Source: Prosthecodimorpha staleyi (GTDB taxonomy: Bacteria > Pseudomonadota > Alphaproteobacteria > Rhizobiales > Ancalomicrobiaceae). Taken from it: a DNA stretch of 64,000 nucleotides. Location of the stretch: positions 402,781-466,780 of the forward strand of contig NZ_JAHHZF010000004.1 in the NCBI RefSeq assembly GCF_018729455.1. Reading direction: 5' to 3'. The first letter of the stretch is position 1; each line of letters begins with the position of its first letter. The notes beneath the pieces are model-generated. The model ran no database searches. It worked only from the letters and a program-made list of their open reading frames with translations, and was not told the origin of the DNA. The position numbers and the translations under genes were made by a program. This document shows, one piece after another, positions 31,790 to 40,698 of the stretch.

Positions 31790-32989
31790 ATGACCGAGGA
31801 TGTTTTCGAGACGGTGGTGATCGGCGGCGGCCCGGCCGGAGCGACGGCGGCGTCCGATCTGGCGCGCGCCGGCCGGGCCGTTCTGCTGCTCGACCGCGGC
31901 GGCCGGATCAAGCCCTGCGGCGGCGCCATCCCGCCGCGGGCGATCCGCGATTTCGACATCCCTGATCGGCTCCTGGTCGCCAAGGCACGGTCCGCGCGCA
32001 TCGTCGCGCCGTCCGGGCGGACCGTCGACATGGCGATCGAACGCGGCGAGGTCGGCATGGTCGACCGCGAGAGCTTCGACGAATTCCTGCGCGAGCGGGC
32101 CGAGGCAGACGGCGCCGAGCGGCGGACCGGCACGTTCAAGCGGTGCGAGCGCGACGCGCGTGGTCGCCTGCGCATCGTCTGGGCCGACGCGGCCGGTCGC
32201 GAAGTCTCGGCATTGGCCCACCAGGTGATCGGCGCCGACGGCGCCAATTCGCAGGTCGCCCGCCAGTTGCTGCCCGCGCAGGCCCGGCCGCCGCTGGTCT
32301 TCGCCTATCACGAGATCGTCGCCACCGACGGCGTCATGCCGGCCGACTACGACCGCACGCGCTGCGACATTCTCTATGGCGATTCCGTCTCGCCGGACTT
32401 CTACGCCTGGATCTTCCCCCATGGCGCCACGGCCAGCATCGGCACGGGCAGCGCGCAGAAGGGCTTCCCCTTGCGCGAGACGATCGCGCGGCTGCGCTGC
32501 CGGATGGGCCTCGACCAGGCCCGTCTGATCCGCCATGAAGGCGCGCCGCTGCCGCTGAAGCCCTTGAAATGCTGGGACAACGGCCGCGATGTCGTGGTCG
32601 CCGGCGACGCCGCGGGCGTGGTCGCGCCGGCCTCCGGCGAGGGCATCTACTACGCGATGGCGACCGGCCGGCTCGCCGCCGAGGCGGTCGATGCAGCGCT
32701 GACCCGCAACGATCCGCGCCGGCTCGCCGAGGCGCGCCGGGGCTTCATGCGCCAGCACGGCAAGGTGTTCCTGATCCTGCGCATCATGCAGCATTTCTGG
32801 TACGGCTCCGACAAGCGCCGCGAGCGCTTCGTCAGCATCTGCCGCGATCCCGACGTGCAGCGGCTGACCTGGTCCTCCTATCTGGAGAAGGAACTGGTGC
32901 GCCATGAATTCGGCACCCATCTGCGCATCATGATGAAGGACTTCGCCCATCTGTTCGGCATGATCACGCCCTGGGGAACCCGGCCGTGA
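31790..32989 (+). CDS. bchP: Geranylgeranyl diphosphate/bacteriochlorophyll reductase BchP
   Basis: BchP reduces the geranylgeranyl tail to phytyl. The 399-residue flavoprotein starts [25 protein letters not shown] with the dinucleotide-binding motif, then [18 protein letters not shown] and [15 protein letters not shown], and [22 protein letters not shown] in the second FAD motif, all typical. It is 16 bp after the PucC-family gene and shares a GTGA overlap with idi. Confidence 0.95.
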   Translation: MTEDVFETVVIGGGPAGATAASDLARAGRAVLLLDRGGRIKPCGGAIPPRAIRDFDIPDRLLVAKARSARIVAPSGRTVDMAIERGEVGMVDRESFDEFLRERAEADGAERRTGTFKRCERDARGRLRIVWADAAGREVSALAHQVIGADGANSQVARQLLPAQARPPLVFAYHEIVATDGVMPADYDRTRCDILYGDSVSPDFYAWIFPHGATASIGTGSAQKGFPLRETIARLRCRMGLDQARLIRHEGAPLPLKPLKCWDNGRDVVVAGDAAGVVAPASGEGIYYAMATGRLAAEAVDAALTRNDPRRLAEARRGFMRQHGKVFLILRIMQHFWYGSDKRRERFVSICRDPDVQRLTWSSYLEKELVRHEFGTHLRIMMKDFAHLFGMITPWGTRP

Positions 32990-34077
32990 GCCGCCCGGAC
33001 CGCGACCGGTCCGGCAAGCCAGCGGCCCTGCGTCTGGCCGGCGGCGCGGAGGGCGGCATCCTGGACCGCAAGGACCAGCATCTCGACATCGTGCTCGATG
33101 GCCGGACGGCCCGCTACCGGCAGGCCGAAACCGGCTTCGAGGCGATCGCCTTCGAGCATTGCGCCCTGCCCGAACTCGATTTCGACGAGATCGACCTCGC
33201 CACGCCGTTCCTCGGCCGGACGCTGCAGGCGCCGTTCCTGATCAGCTCCATGACCGGCGGCCCGCAGCGCGCGGCCGCCATCAACCGGCATCTTGCGGAG
33301 GCCGCCGAGGCCCTCGGCCTCGCGTTGGCGGTCGGCTCGCAGCGGGTCGCACTGTCGGGTTCGGGCGACGGCGGCGTGACGCGCGAACTGCGTCGCCTCG
33401 CGCCGACCATCCCGCTCCTGGCCAATCTGGGCGGCGCGCAGATCGTCGCCGAATACGGCCTGGACGAAGCCCGCCGCGCCGTCGAGATGATCGATGCCAA
33501 CGCGCTGATCATCCATCTCAATCCGCTGCAGGAGATCCTGCAGCCGGAGGGCGACCGCCGCTGGCGCGGAGCGCTCGCCGCCATCGAACGCCTGGTGACG
33601 GCCCTCGATGTGCCGATCGTCGTGAAGGAGGTCGGTTGCGGCCTGTCTGCCCCCGTTGCGCGCCGGCTGTCGGAGGCCGGGGTCGGCATCCTGGACGTGG
33701 CTGGTGCCGGCGGCACCAGCTGGGCGGCGATCGAGGGCGAACGGGCCGAGACCGAGCACCAGCGCCGGGTCGCCGCGGTCTTCTCGGACTGGGGCATCCC
33801 GACCGCAATGGCGATCCGCGCGGTGCGCGAGGCCGTGCCGGGTGCGGTCGTGATCGGATCGGGCGGCGTCCGCACCGGGCTCGATGCCGCCAAGGCGATC
33901 GCGCTCGGCGCCGATCTGGTCGGTCAGGCGGCCGCCGTGCTGGACGGCGCGGTCGCCTCCACGGAGGCTGTGATGGCGCATTTTCGCATCATGGAAGACC
34001 AGCTCCGCGCCGCCTGTTTCTGCACCGCCTCGCCGAACCCAGCGGCCCTGCGCCAGGCCCGCCTGCTCGTCTGCTGA
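32986..34077 (+). CDS. fni: Type 2 isopentenyl-diphosphate delta-isomerase (FMN-dependent)
   Basis: The enzyme interconverts IPP and DMAPP. It has 363 residues, starting at GTG 32986 over the bchP stop. Type 2 features are RKDQHLDI near the N-terminus, [48 protein letters not shown] and the FMN-phosphate loop [22 protein letters not shown]. Placement with dxs in one photosynthesis cluster ties isoprenoid supply to pigment demand. Rhodobacter uses a type 1 idi in its cluster, so the type 2 enzyme here is a lineage difference. Confidence 0.95.
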   Translation: MSRPDRDRSGKPAALRLAGGAEGGILDRKDQHLDIVLDGRTARYRQAETGFEAIAFEHCALPELDFDEIDLATPFLGRTLQAPFLISSMTGGPQRAAAINRHLAEAAEALGLALAVGSQRVALSGSGDGGVTRELRRLAPTIPLLANLGGAQIVAEYGLDEARRAVEMIDANALIIHLNPLQEILQPEGDRRWRGALAAIERLVTALDVPIVVKEVGCGLSAPVARRLSEAGVGILDVAGAGGTSWAAIEGERAETEHQRRVAAVFSDWGIPTAMAIRAVREAVPGAVVIGSGGVRTGLDAAKAIALGADLVGQAAAVLDGAVASTEAVMAHFRIMEDQLRAACFCTASPNPAALRQARLLVC

Positions 34078-34247
34078 TCTCCGGCCCGGCCTGACCGGAC
34101 CTGCCGGTTCGCCGCTCACGCCACGCCCAGATCAGGTCCCCCCGGGCCAACCCCTCCTGGGCCGGACCGCTGCGGCCCGGGCGGCGGTTCGATGCACGAT
34201 GCGTGACCGCTCTGGAGCAAACCGATCATCGTCGAGGAGCGCGATCG

Positions 34248-34269
34248 CTTGACGCAGCGCGCGGTCAAG
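34248..34269. repeat. Inverted repeat CTTGAC-N10-GTCAAG at the idi/SRPBCC convergence
   Basis: The 6-bp arms with a GC-rich 10-bp centre span the stop of the minus-strand SRPBCC gene. The same arms and spacing occur before bchG (29522-29543). It may be a terminator hairpin for either convergent gene or a protein site. Confidence 0.4.
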
Positions 34270-35140
34270 TCGCACCGACGAAGCGGGCCAGCTTGCCGAG
34301 CGTCTGAAGGCCCAGGGTCTCCGCGCCGAATCCCTTGGCTTCCCGGAATTCCGCAGCGGTGTTGAAGACCATGCCGAGCGTCACCACGGTCGCACCGTCC
34401 TGCTCCTCGAACGAGGCCCAGGCATCGGCATGTTTCGGTCCGTTCTCGCCCCAGTGCAGCGTATAGGCGAAACCGTCCAGCGGCCGGACTTCGCCATAAC
34501 GGTGGTGGTTCGGATAGACGGTACCGTCCGCCGCGATCATATCGAAGACCCATTCGCCGCCCGCGCGGAGGTCGATCCGCTGGGTCCGGCACGAGAACCC
34601 ATCCGGCCCCCACCAGAGCGGAAGCGTCTCGGGGTTCATCCAGGCACCCCAGACCACGGCGCGCGGCGCTTGAATGACCCGTCGCAGCACCATGGTTCGC
34701 GCCGCCACGTCGGCCAGATTGTCCATCCCCGCGCCGAAGCCCTGCCGATAACCCGCTTCCATATCTTCGGCGAGCGAAGAGAGCTGTACCGTCACGGCGA
34801 TCCGACTTCCGTCGCCGGCCGGCGTAAGATCGGCGGTCACCAGCGCCGCCGATTGGGGGACGCCGTCGACGGAAAGGGCCTCGGAATTGACGCTCCGGGC
34901 TTCGGCCTGCAGCACCAGCCAGCGCACCTCGCAGCGAATGGCGGGTTCGCCTGTGATCTTGCACAGCGAAACCTCGCGACCGCCCACCCTGGTGTCGGCC
35001 TCGAGCCATTCGATCGTGACCGATGCCGCAGGCGCTGCCCACAGCGCCCGCGCAGCCGGTGCCGTCCACGCGGCCCACAGTGCCGATACGGGCGCGGCTA
35101 CCGAGCGTTCGAAAGAGAGCGTGGCGAAGCGGCCGCTCAT
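34265..35140 (-). CDS. Tandem SRPBCC (AHSA1-type) domain protein
   Basis: The 291-residue protein contains two AHSA1/START-like domains in a row: residues about 5-140 (FERSVAAPVSALWAAWTAPAARALWAAP) and about 148-290 (LRRVIQAPRAVVWGAWMNPETLPLWWGPDGF, GGEWVFDMIAADGTVYPNHHRY). Single-domain forms are commonly paired with an ArsR regulator. The second domain shows the usual WWGPDGF and MVFNTAAEFREA patterns; the first is more divergent. Ligand and function are unknown. It is downstream of an ArsR-type gene at 35.3 kb and is probably controlled by it. Confidence 0.82.
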   Translation of the reverse strand: MSGRFATLSFERSVAAPVSALWAAWTAPAARALWAAPAASVTIEWLEADTRVGGREVSLCKITGEPAIRCEVRWLVLQAEARSVNSEALSVDGVPQSAALVTADLTPAGDGSRIAVTVQLSSLAEDMEAGYRQGFGAGMDNLADVAARTMVLRRVIQAPRAVVWGAWMNPETLPLWWGPDGFSCRTQRIDLRAGGEWVFDMIAADGTVYPNHHRYGEVRPLDGFAYTLHWGENGPKHADAWASFEEQDGATVVTLGMVFNTAAEFREAKGFGAETLGLQTLGKLARFVGAT

Positions 35141-35304
35141 CGGCTCGCCCCTTCCGCATCGGCGTCCCGCCGTCGCATCGTCCGGCCACGGCCGGTGCTC
35201 CCTGCCGTGCGCGTCTTCTGGCTTTGTAATGCGCCGCGACGGGCGGAGGACGAAGGCGGTGCACCGCAGCCGGGCGCATGTCCAAGGCTCAGGGTCGTCA
35301 TCAT
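35137..35304 (-). CDS. Possible 55-residue ORF between arsR and the SRPBCC gene
   Basis: A frame starts at ATG 35304, overlapping the ArsR stop (ATGA), and ends TGA over the SRPBCC start (ATGA). The double overlap is what one expects from a translated middle gene. The protein (MMTTLSLGHAPGCGAPPSSS..., then arginine-rich GRGRTMRRRD) has no recognisable domain and looks like low-complexity sequence. It may be only a coupling frame or chance. Confidence 0.3.
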   Translation of the reverse strand: MMTTLSLGHAPGCGAPPSSSARRGALQSQKTRTAGSTGRGRTMRRRDADAEGASR

Positions 35305-35642
35305 GTCCGGCTTTCCTTCATCAAGGCCATCACGCAGGCGTCCAAACGATCGAGCCGGGCTTCCCAGAGCGCCCTCTGGTCGTCGATCCAGGTCCGCGGT
35401 GCCGACAAGGCTTCGGGCACGAGTGCGCAGGTTCGGACCCGCCCATCCTTGGACGTCGCAATCAATCCCGCCGCCTCCAGGACCGAGAGGTGACGCATCA
35501 CCGTCGGCAGGCGCAGTCCGGTCGGATCGGCCAGTTCCTTGACCGGCGCCGGCCCGCGGGCGAGCCGGGTCAGCATCGTCCGTCGGGTCGGATCCGCGAG
35601 GGCATGGAAGACCTGCGAGAGATCGGGATCATGCTTAGTCAT
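35301..35642 (-). CDS. ArsR-family transcriptional regulator
   Basis: A 113-residue winged-helix protein beginning MTKHDPDLSQVFHALADPTRRTMLTRLARG, the pattern of ArsR regulators that accompany SRPBCC genes. The recognition region is VKELADPTGLRLPTVMRHLSVLEAAGLI. No CxC metal-site motif is seen, so a metal sensor is unlikely. ATG 35642 is chosen over the upstream ATG at 35657 because family homology starts there. The upstream 180 bp to the epimerase stop hold no other gene. Confidence 0.88.
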   Translation of the reverse strand: MTKHDPDLSQVFHALADPTRRTMLTRLARGPAPVKELADPTGLRLPTVMRHLSVLEAAGLIATSKDGRVRTCALVPEALSAPRTWIDDQRALWEARLDRLDACVMALMKESRT

Positions 35643-35821
35643 ACAGCTAACTATCACGTCGATGGACGGTGTGGAAGAGACAGTTACCCGGGCGGCTAAC
35701 TTTTCTCAGGCGCCTGTCCGTCCGATGCGACCCTGGCTGCCGGATCCGCACATGCTCCCCGGCGCTCCCGATGCAGCCAGCGTTTTCCGATCGGAGCCGG
35801 TCGTTCTGGTCGGGCCTTGCT

Positions 35822-36790
35822 TCAGGTCGGCTGCTCGCGGCCGAAGGCGGTCCAGCGGATTGTGGAGGCGAGATCGTGGCGGCAGCGGAAGCCGAGATCG
35901 CGGGCGGCCGCGTCCGGAGAGGACGGTGCCGGGCGGCGATGGCGGAAGCCGGCGAAGCCGGTCGACGGTTCGGGGCCGCATTCGACCGCAAGGTCGGGCA
36001 GGACCGTCCGCACCGCATCGACGAAGCCGGCAAGCGTGACCGTCCGACCCGTCGCGATGGTATAGACCCGGGCTTCCGGGTGCGACGCATCCAGGGCCGC
36101 CACATTGGCATCGGCGCAGTCGCGCGCGTCGACGAACTCCTCCTCGCCGCCCCAGAGCAGATAGGGATCGTCGAGCGCCATCGGCCGACCGCACCGGCCG
36201 GCCGCGATCAGGCTGTCGAGCAGGCGGCCGGGCACGCTGGTCGACGGCCCGCCGTCCGAACCGATCACGGCGCCGTAGCGCAGAACGATGGCGTCGAGGC
36301 CGTAGAGGTCGTGATAGACCAGCGCCATATGCTCGCCGGCAAGCTTGGTCGCGGCATAGATGCTACCCGGCCGCTCCGAGACGACCGCCATGCGGACATC
36401 CTCGCCGATCGGCTCCGGCCCGAGCGAACCGAAGACCGAGTAGGTGACCGTGGTCGAGCTGGCGACCACCACCCGTCCGATCCCCGCCTGCCGCGCCGCC
36501 TCCAGCACGTTGGTGGTGCCGAGCACGTTGACCTCGACGCCGCGGCGCGGGTCCTGGCGGATGCCGGTCGACAGCATGGCGGCCGTATGGACGATGCGGG
36601 TGATGCGGTGATGGTGGAGGATCGCCGCCAGCGCGGCGAAGTCGGTCACATCCGCGACGACCGCCGTGACATCGCCGGCGACCGGCGGCGGCGGTTTCAC
36701 GTCGGCGAGCACGACCGCCTCGCCGCGCGCCGCCAACCGCTCGGCGGTCAGCCGGCCGATCAGGCCGGCGCCTGTGACCAGGATCGTCAC
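35822..36790 (-). CDS. NAD-dependent epimerase/dehydratase (extended SDR)
   Basis: The 322-residue protein starts at GTG 36790 (MTILVTGAGLIGRLTAERLA), with the NAD motif GAGLIG at residues 7-12, serines in VVVASSTTVTYSVFG and the catalytic YAATK. It resembles sugar-nucleotide or sugar-acid epimerases of the extended SDR class; the substrate cannot be read. The start overlaps the EthD-like gene stop (GTGA). It belongs with the gntR-EthD unit, divergent from an FAH-family hydrolase, so a role in the same catabolic route is likely. Confidence 0.8.
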   Translation of the reverse strand: MTILVTGAGLIGRLTAERLAARGEAVVLADVKPPPPVAGDVTAVVADVTDFAALAAILHHHRITRIVHTAAMLSTGIRQDPRRGVEVNVLGTTNVLEAARQAGIGRVVVASSTTVTYSVFGSLGPEPIGEDVRMAVVSERPGSIYAATKLAGEHMALVYHDLYGLDAIVLRYGAVIGSDGGPSTSVPGRLLDSLIAAGRCGRPMALDDPYLLWGGEEEFVDARDCADANVAALDASHPEARVYTIATGRTVTLAGFVDAVRTVLPDLAVECGPEPSTGFAGFRHRRPAPSSPDAAARDLGFRCRHDLASTIRWTAFGREQPT

Positions 36791-37125
36791 GCGACTGGAC
36801 CGGTTTCGCCGGCCTCCTCCATCACCAGATGATAGACGCGCCCATCGAACGGCCCCATCGCCTCGGCGATGCGCGCGCGCACCTCCTGGCGGACCGGGCT
36901 CGCCAGGGCGGCCTCCATGGCGGCGAGATCGTCGAACCAGAGTTCGAAGGTCATGTAGACGCTCGGCGCGCCGGGCTCCTGCTCGGCCGCCCGCCGGAGC
37001 GTCGCGCGGCGCAGGCCCGGATAGCGGGCGATGGCCGGCAGCACGCCGTCGCGCATGCGGGCGTCGAAGCCGGCGCGTTCGGCTGGCGGGACGGTGCCTT
37101 CCAGGACGGCGGTACGGATGATCAA
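36787..37125 (-). CDS. EthD-like small dimeric alpha-beta barrel protein
   Basis: A 112-residue frame starting at TTG 37125 with GAAGGGAT upstream; TTG is the only start that fits because the gntR stop overlaps it (TTGA). The protein begins IIRTAVLEGTVPPAERAGFDARMRDGVLPAIARYPGLRRATLRR and contains YMTFELWFDDLAAMEAALASPVRQEVRARI, the pattern of EthD/ABM-type ferredoxin-like barrels. These proteins often act beside dehydrogenases and hydrolases; the exact task is unknown. Confidence 0.75.
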   Translation of the reverse strand: MIIRTAVLEGTVPPAERAGFDARMRDGVLPAIARYPGLRRATLRRAAEQEPGAPSVYMTFELWFDDLAAMEAALASPVRQEVRARIAEAMGPFDGRVYHLVMEEAGETGPVA

Positions 37126-37835
37126 GGCTTCGATCCCTTCGGGGCGAGGAGACGGGCGACCGACGTCTCGGTGTTGGTCAGGTGGCGGTCCATCAGATCG
37201 GTGGCACGGACCGGGTCGCGGTCGAGCACGGCGGCCATGATGGCGGCATGTTCCGCGTTGATGTCGCGCACTTCCGCCTCTGCCTCGTGATGATGCAGAA
37301 GCCGGACCTTGCGGTAGCGCTCGGAGTGGTCCGCCAGCGTCGCCCAGAATCGGAGCAGCCACTTCGATCCGCAGGCCGACACCAGCGCGAGATGGAAGCG
37401 CCGATGCTGCGCTTCCCAGCGCGCGGCGGCCTCCCGGTCGCCCGGATCGGCAGGCAGCGGCGTGCGTGACAGCAGATGCATGCTGGCGACGATCTCGGCC
37501 TCCCAGTCCGCCCCACCCCGCGCCATGGCGGCGGTCAGGCACAAACGCTCGATCGCCCGGCGGGTCGCCATGATGTCCGCGAGTTCGTCGAGCGAAGCAT
37601 CCGTCACGCGCGCGCCGCGATTGGTCTCGCCCTCGACCAGGCTCTCCGAGGCGAGGCGCATCAAGGCCTCGCGGATCGGCGTCAGGCCCAGGCTGTAGCG
37701 GTCCTGCAGGTCGGCCGCGCGCAGACGCTCGCCGGGCATCAGGTCGCCATGCAGGATCTCGCCGCGCAGGCGGCGATAGGCCCGCTCGGCCTGTGAGAGC
37801 GATTCGAGGTCGTCCGTGTTGAGCAGGCCGTTCAT
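37122..37835 (-). CDS. GntR-family regulator with FCD ligand domain
   Basis: This 237-residue FadR-subfamily regulator has an N-terminal winged helix (AYRRLRGEILHGDLMPGERLRAADLQDRY, then GLTPIREALMRLASESLVEG) and a C-terminal all-helical FCD domain with the expected histidine and aspartate residues (EAQHRRFHLALV). It divides the EthD/epimerase unit from the divergent FAH gene and most likely controls both via the 14-bp palindrome at 37879-37892. Confidence 0.93.
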   Translation of the reverse strand: MNGLLNTDDLESLSQAERAYRRLRGEILHGDLMPGERLRAADLQDRYSLGLTPIREALMRLASESLVEGETNRGARVTDASLDELADIMATRRAIERLCLTAAMARGGADWEAEIVASMHLLSRTPLPADPGDREAAARWEAQHRRFHLALVSACGSKWLLRFWATLADHSERYRKVRLLHHHEAEAEVRDINAEHAAIMAAVLDRDPVRATDLMDRHLTNTETSVARLLAPKGSKP

Positions 37836-37878
37836 GGCAGGCCGAATCCGGTTCCGGCAGAATTTGTGTTGACAGTCA

Positions 37879-37892
37879 GATTTTATAAAATC
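37879..37892. promoter_or_regulatory. 14-bp perfect palindrome, probable GntR operator
   Basis: GATTTTATAAAATC lies midway in the 88-bp gap between gntR and the FAH gene. It follows TTGACA at 37869-37874, which could serve as a -35 element for the FAH gene. Position and symmetry suggest autoregulation. Confidence 0.6.
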
Positions 37893-37923
37893 ATCCTTCC
37901 TTCATAGCAAAGGAAAAATCGAC

Positions 37924-38844
37924 ATGCCGAACGACATTGCCCCGGGCCGCTGGTCGCTTGCGACCGTGGACCGCGCGGGAACCGCGATCGCGTGCCTGGA
38001 AGTCGGGGACGCCGCCTATGCGCTGGAGCCGAGCCTCGCCAGGGCCGGCCTTGCGGGCATGACCCGCGTCATCGACCTCTTCGACGACTGGGACCGCTCC
38101 AGCACCGCGCTCGACCGCGCCGCCAGCCTGGTCGACGAGACCGACCGGATCGCCTTCGACCGCCGCCTCGCGCCCCTGCAGTATCCGGGCAAGATCCTCT
38201 GCGCGGGGGCGAACTATTTCGACCATCTCGCCGAGATGGGCATGCCGGGGGCCAAGAAGGAGGAACAGCGCCTGTTCTTCTTCATGAAGCCGCCGCGCAA
38301 CGCCATCGTGGGCGAGGGCCCGACCGTGCATATGCCGATCGGCACCCGTGCCTTCGACTGGGAAATCGAACTGGCCGCCGTGATCGGCCGCACGGCCCGC
38401 AATGTCAGTCCGGAAGCGGCGCTCGACCACGTCGCCGCCTACACGGTTTCGGTCGATTTCTCCGCCCGAGACCACAATCGGGCGCCCGAGACCTTCTACA
38501 AGCTCGACTGGGTGGCCGGGAAGGCGAACGACACCTGTTGTCCGATCGGTCCTCGGCTGGTGCCGGCCTCGACGTTTGCCGACCCGCAGGCGATCGGGCT
38601 GAAGCTTTCGGTCAACGGCGAGATCAAGCAGGACGGCAGTACCGCCGACATGATCTTCTCGATCGCCGAACAGATCTCGATCGCGTCGCGGATCATGACG
38701 CTCGACCCGGGCGACCTGATCCTGACCGGTACGCCGGCCGGCGTCGGCATGCCGAAGCAGACCTTCCTCAAGGTCGGCGATCGGGTCGATGCCGAGATCG
38801 AGGCGATCGGCCGGCTTTCCGTCACGATCCAGGCGCCGCGCTAG
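37924..38844 (+). CDS. Fumarylacetoacetate hydrolase (FAH)-family protein
   Basis: The 306-residue protein has the FAH fold motifs: LQYPGKILCAGANYFDHLAEMG, FFMKPPRNAIVGEG, the metal-ligand pair in FDWEIELAAVIG, then VDFSARD, and LILTGTPAGVGM near the end. The family includes acylpyruvases, 2-keto-4-pentenoate hydratases and diketo-deoxy-sugar-acid hydrolases. With a TRAP importer, SDR and epimerase nearby, hydrolysis of a diketo sugar acid is a reasonable inference, but an aromatic meta-cleavage product is not excluded. The start ATG 37924 follows AAAGGAAAAATCGAC. Confidence 0.9.
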   Translation: MPNDIAPGRWSLATVDRAGTAIACLEVGDAAYALEPSLARAGLAGMTRVIDLFDDWDRSSTALDRAASLVDETDRIAFDRRLAPLQYPGKILCAGANYFDHLAEMGMPGAKKEEQRLFFFMKPPRNAIVGEGPTVHMPIGTRAFDWEIELAAVIGRTARNVSPEAALDHVAAYTVSVDFSARDHNRAPETFYKLDWVAGKANDTCCPIGPRLVPASTFADPQAIGLKLSVNGEIKQDGSTADMIFSIAEQISIASRIMTLDPGDLILTGTPAGVGMPKQTFLKVGDRVDAEIEAIGRLSVTIQAPR

Positions 38845-38902
38845 CGATCGGCCCGCGATCTTGCGTCCGGCAAAGGTCGGGTTGAACGGACGACGCAGTC
38901 AT

Positions 38903-38952
38903 GGCGTGAGCGGTTCGGATGCCGAGACGGATGGCACCGAGCCGCTCACGCC
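38903..38952. terminator. 50-nt strong hairpin after the FAH gene
   Basis: Arms GGCGTGAGCGGTTCGG and CCGAGCCGCTCACGCC pair with one G-U, and inside them TGCC/GGCA pair again, giving about 20 base pairs around a 9-base loop. It is 58 bp after the FAH stop and 172 bp before dctP. It has no T run and may be a terminator or a stability element separating the two genes. Confidence 0.6.
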
Positions 38953-39124
38953 TGAACCAGGAGAGCCCATTCCGCTCGGATCGGTCCGGTTCGAAAGGCG
39001 GGAGCGGCTCGAGGAACTCAAGCGGCGGCCTTGCCCGAGCGGCAAAGGCTGCCAGCGGCCGCGGAAGCGGCCAGGCTGCCCGACGAGATCCGTCCGGCGG
39101 CGAATATCCGAGAGGGGTAGACCG

Positions 39125-40123
39125 ATGAGACAATTCCTCGCCTTCGCCGCCGCTGCCGTCGTTCTGACGGCTCCGCTGTGCCTTGCCGGCGCGGCACCCG
39201 CCGCCGCCGAAACCGAGATCCGCATCTCCACCGCCGCGCCCGACCAGTCGCCGCTGTCGGATGCCTTCCGTGCCATCAAGGCCCGGATGGAGGCGAAGTT
39301 CCCGGGTGAACTCAAGATCTCCGTCCATACCGCCAGCGCATTGTTCCGCCAGGGCACCGAACTGCCCGCCATGCAGCGCGGCAACCTGGAAATGGCGAGC
39401 CCAGTCACTTTCGAGATCGAGGCGCAACTTCCCGAATACGGGGTTTTCAGCGCCGCCTATCTGTTCCGCGACGCCGACCACCTGATCAAGACCTTCCGGT
39501 CCGACATCGGTGCCGAGTTCACCAAAGACGTCGCCGACAAGATGGGCATCGTCATCCTCGACACCGCCTATCTCGGCACCCGCAACGTCAATCTGCGCAA
39601 CGACAAGCCGGTCAAGGAACCCGTCGATCTTGCCGGCGTGAAGATGCGCATGCCGCCCGGGCCGGCCTTCCAGACGCTCGCCAAGGCGCTCGGCGCCACG
39701 GCGGTGTCGATGCCGATCACCGAGGTCTATCTCGGCCTCAAGACCGGTTCGATCGACGCCCAGGACAACCCGACCAACATGACCCGTGACTGGAAGTTCC
39801 ACGAGGTGACCAAGCAGGTGATCCTGACCCGTCATCTCGTCCAGCCGGTCTTCATCGCCATGGCCAAGCCGGCCTTCGACAGGCTCTCGCCCGCCCAGCA
39901 GACGGAGTTGCGCGCGGCGGCCCGCGAGGCGGCCGACCAGGAGATCGCCAAGACGCTCGCCGACGAAAAGGCGGCGATCGAGACCTTCACGCAGGCCGGC
40001 ATCAAGGTGGTCGATCCCAACGTTCCGGCCTTCCGGGCCGCGGTCATGGACGAATACCGCAAGGCCGGCATGACCGAGAAGTGGAAGGCGGGCCTCCTCG
40101 ACCGCATCACGGCAATCCGGTGA
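39125..40123 (+). CDS. dctP: TRAP transporter solute-binding protein (DctP)
   Basis: The 332-residue periplasmic protein has a Sec signal peptide (MRQFLAFAAAAVVLTAPLCL...PAAAE). The mature part has DctP features: RQGTELPAMQRGNLEMASPV, NVNLRNDKPVKEPVDLAGVKMRMPP with the carboxylate-binding arginine, and ITEVYLGLKTGSIDAQDNP. It delivers an organic acid, probably a sugar acid or dicarboxylate, to the DctQM membrane unit encoded next. ATG 39125 has GAGAGGGG upstream. The stop overlaps the dctQ GTG. Confidence 0.92.
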   Translation: MRQFLAFAAAAVVLTAPLCLAGAAPAAAETEIRISTAAPDQSPLSDAFRAIKARMEAKFPGELKISVHTASALFRQGTELPAMQRGNLEMASPVTFEIEAQLPEYGVFSAAYLFRDADHLIKTFRSDIGAEFTKDVADKMGIVILDTAYLGTRNVNLRNDKPVKEPVDLAGVKMRMPPGPAFQTLAKALGATAVSMPITEVYLGLKTGSIDAQDNPTNMTRDWKFHEVTKQVILTRHLVQPVFIAMAKPAFDRLSPAQQTELRAAAREAADQEIAKTLADEKAAIETFTQAGIKVVDPNVPAFRAAVMDEYRKAGMTEKWKAGLLDRITAIR

Positions 40124-40698
40124 CGGCGGCCGGCACGAGGGGGTGCGGCCTCGCCTCCTCGTTTCGCCGCGCGGCCGGCTTCCTGTCCGCCGCCGGCATC
40201 GCAGTCGTCTTCGCGCTCTTCGTCTACGGCGTCGCCATGCGCTACCTGTTCGACCGCCCGGTCGGCTTCGTCGACGAGGCGGTCACGCTGATCAGCGTCT
40301 GGTCGACCTTCTGGACCGCCGCCTTCGTGCTGAAATGGCCGGAGCACATCGCCTTCGACGTGGTCTATGCGAACGTCGCGGCGCCGGCGCAGCGGGTCCT
40401 CCTCCTCGCCGGGGCGACCGGCTTCGTGATCCTGATGGGCGCGGCGATGCCCGGCATGGTCGACTACACGCTGTTCCTCTGGCGCGAGCGGACCGACGTC
40501 ATGTTGCTCCGCCTCGACTGGGTCTACGCGGTCTTCCCCGCCTTCTTCGCCGTCATGCTCCTGCGCTTCGTCCTCGTCATCCGCCGCCTCGTCGGCGCAG
40601 GCTGGCGTGCCGAGGTGGCGCACTGGTCGGGCGCGGACCTCGACGGCGGCGACGACGGCCCCGACACGACACGCAACACAAGCGAAGGTGGCGCATGA
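40120..40698 (+). CDS. dctQ: TRAP transporter small membrane subunit (DctQ)
   Basis: A 192-residue four-span membrane protein that starts at GTG 40120 overlapping the dctP stop (GTGA). FALFVYGVAMRYLFDRPVGFVDEAVTLISVWSTFW is the DctQ pattern. The C-terminal about 30 residues (GADLDGGDDGPDTTRN) are acidic and unusual. It overlaps dctM by 4 bp. Confidence 0.9.
   Translation: MTAAGTRGCGLASSFRRAAGFLSAAGIAVVFALFVYGVAMRYLFDRPVGFVDEAVTLISVWSTFWTAAFVLKWPEHIAFDVVYANVAAPAQRVLLLAGATGFVILMGAAMPGMVDYTLFLWRERTDVMLLRLDWVYAVFPAFFAVMLLRFVLVIRRLVGAGWRAEVAHWSGADLDGGDDGPDTTRNTSEGGA

Noticed and set aside
34078-34264. A gene in the idi/SRPBCC gap
   Set aside because: No frame has a plausible start and ribosome site; the region holds only short inverted repeats.
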